Part shown: in pieces, positions 63,426 to 64,000 of the stretch | Layout of the letters: the number at the start of each line of letters is the position of its first letter | Position numbering within the stretch: position 1 is the first letter of the stretch | NCBI GenBank assembly: GCA_964371615.1 | Contig: CAYJMS010000002.1 | Coordinates: 62,001 to 126,000, forward strand | Direction: 5' to 3' | From: SpSt-333 sp964371615 | GTDB taxonomy: Bacteria > Bacteroidota > Ignavibacteria > UBA10030 > UBA8401 | Length of the DNA: 64,000 nucleotides | Translations under genes and position numbers: made by a program | The notes under the pieces: model-generated | Told to the model about the DNA's origin: nothing | Seen by the model: only the letters and a program-made list of their open reading frames with translations | Databases searched by the model: none

Positions 63426-63949
63426 AAGGGTTTTAGATATTCAAATGGTTGACGGCACGAGACGCACACATAGTACGATTTACACGGCGTTGAGCCAAAC
63501 TCGCTGGTCAACCGTGTATCGGATGAATTGCACAATGGGCAGGAAACTCTCGGCAATTCGATTTGAAGTACCGGTGATGAGCCGCATGACACCGGCGGTG
63601 CAATTCCGTACTGACGCAATTTTTCCTTTGCCGATTCAGATAGCCAATCGGTGGTCCAAGCCGGCGAAAATACTTTTTCTATGGCAATGTCGACACATCC
63701 GTTGCTCTCCAGCACTTTCCGAATCTCTTCTTCAATGACGTACATCGCCGGACACCCGGAATACGTCGGTGTGATTTTCACACATACGGTAGTATCGTTT
63801 ATCGTGACTTCGCGAACTATACCAAGATCGACGATAGAAATGACCGGTATCTCGGGATCCGGCACCGATGCAAGTAATGCCAGAACCGATGTTCGCAGCG
63901 GATGTTCTTCCACAATTGGCGATGACGTATCAATTGCAGGTCTTACCAT
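63422..63949 (-). CDS. paaD: phenylacetyl-CoA 1,2-epoxidase assembly subunit PaaD
   Basis: This 175-residue protein (PaaD; PaaJ in older E. coli naming) belongs to the MIP18/SufT-like DUF59 family. The N-terminal part shows 'LASVPDPEIPVISIVDLGIV' and 'TYSGCPAMYVIEEEI'. The C-terminus is a Cys-rich zinc or iron-sulfur finger with 'VSCPLCNSSDTRL' and 'YVCVSCRQPF'. It helps maturation of the di-iron epoxidase PaaABC(E). Its start overlaps the preceding paaC stop by 7 nt. Confidence 0.94.
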   Translation of the reverse strand: MVRPAIDTSSPIVEEHPLRTSVLALLASVPDPEIPVISIVDLGIVREVTINDTTVCVKITPTYSGCPAMYVIEEEIRKVLESNGCVDIAIEKVFSPAWTTDWLSESAKEKLRQYGIAPPVSCGSSPVLQIELPRVSCPLCNSSDTRLTSEFGSTPCKSYYVCVSCRQPFEYLKPL

Positions 63950-64000
63950 TGTATCTCCGGATACGAACGTGCGACAATCTGCATTTCGGCCAGAAGGTGC
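63943..64000 (-). CDS. paaC: C-terminal end of phenylacetyl-CoA epoxidase subunit PaaC (partial)
   Basis: The last 18 codons before a TAA stop are readable on the minus strand: 'HLLAEMQIVARSYPEIQW'. This fits the usual C-terminus of PaaC ('..LLAEMQ...QW'), and its place directly before paaD with an overlap is the normal paaC-paaD order. The gene is cut by the window edge; paaA, paaB and paaE would lie outside or elsewhere. Confidence 0.8.
   Translation of the reverse strand, partial: HLLAEMQIVARSYPEIQW

Overview
The window looks like one contig from a Gram-negative bacterium of the Bacteroidota/Chlorobiota/Ignavibacteriota radiation. The reasons are a type IX secretion-like sorting tail with the 'NYPNPFNPATTIKYSLP' signature, a PorV-like outer-membrane protein, a TonB-dependent receptor with a carboxypeptidase-like regulatory domain, SD-poor starts and intermediate GC. 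Ignavibacteria or a relative is my best guess, made from motif style only. A run of exactly 100 Ns (50957-51056) shows that it is a draft assembly.

Layout. (1) 1-5.7 kb, minus strand: a housekeeping run psd-pssA-purS-purQ-tatA-gatA-sucD-ndk. (2) 5.7-11.9 kb, plus strand: a Nif3-like protein, a C4 zinc-ribbon protein, RNase HI, the RNase P RNA gene (rnpB), recJ, ruvC and ruvA, an RNA-processing and DNA-repair group. (3) 11.9-16.5 kb, minus: a copper module read as regulator (HMA-AraC fusion), outer-membrane protein, CopZ-like chaperone, CopA ATPase. (4) 16.6-20.2 kb, plus: a secreted esterase overlapping phosphoenolpyruvate carboxylase. (5) 20.2-35.3 kb, minus: a sirtuin and a methyltransferase; then a six-gene exported-protein block (two sorting-tail proteins, a lipoprotein, a TonB receptor, a PorV-like protein, a beta-propeller lipoprotein); and a five-LysM lytic transglycosylase upstream. 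(6) 35.5-42.2 kb, plus: a type IV pilus/type II secretion-like set (PilC, PilB and three pseudopilin-like proteins), preceded by an unannotated 42-residue four-cysteine protein and followed by a YD-repeat secreted protein. (7) 42.2-50.5 kb, minus: a two-component block with a 965-residue hybrid kinase, two REC-kinase proteins, a lone receiver and a long proline-rich protein ending in a degenerate receiver. (8) 50.8-51.3 kb: tRNA-Ser(UGA) followed by an array of copies of its own 3' half, at least one with two tandem 15-nt hairpins inserted in the T-loop. (9) 51.5-56.4 kb: a ZIP-type permease with a cyclic-nucleotide-binding domain in its central loop (plus), then a MacA adaptor with two MacB-type permeases (minus). 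(10) 56.7-64 kb, minus: a phenylacetate degradation operon (paaC 3' end, paaD, paaI, paaJ, paaY, paaZ, a crotonase), continuing into a four-TM protein and an amidohydrolase.

Most promising for follow-up: the tRNA-Ser 3'-half array with its twin-hairpin insertion, the ZIP-cNMP fusion, the HMA-AraC copper regulator with a perfect 11-bp inverted repeat overlapping the ribosome-binding site of the next gene, the degenerate receiver with Asp replaced by Glu, and the small zinc-ribbon-like protein directly in front of pilC.
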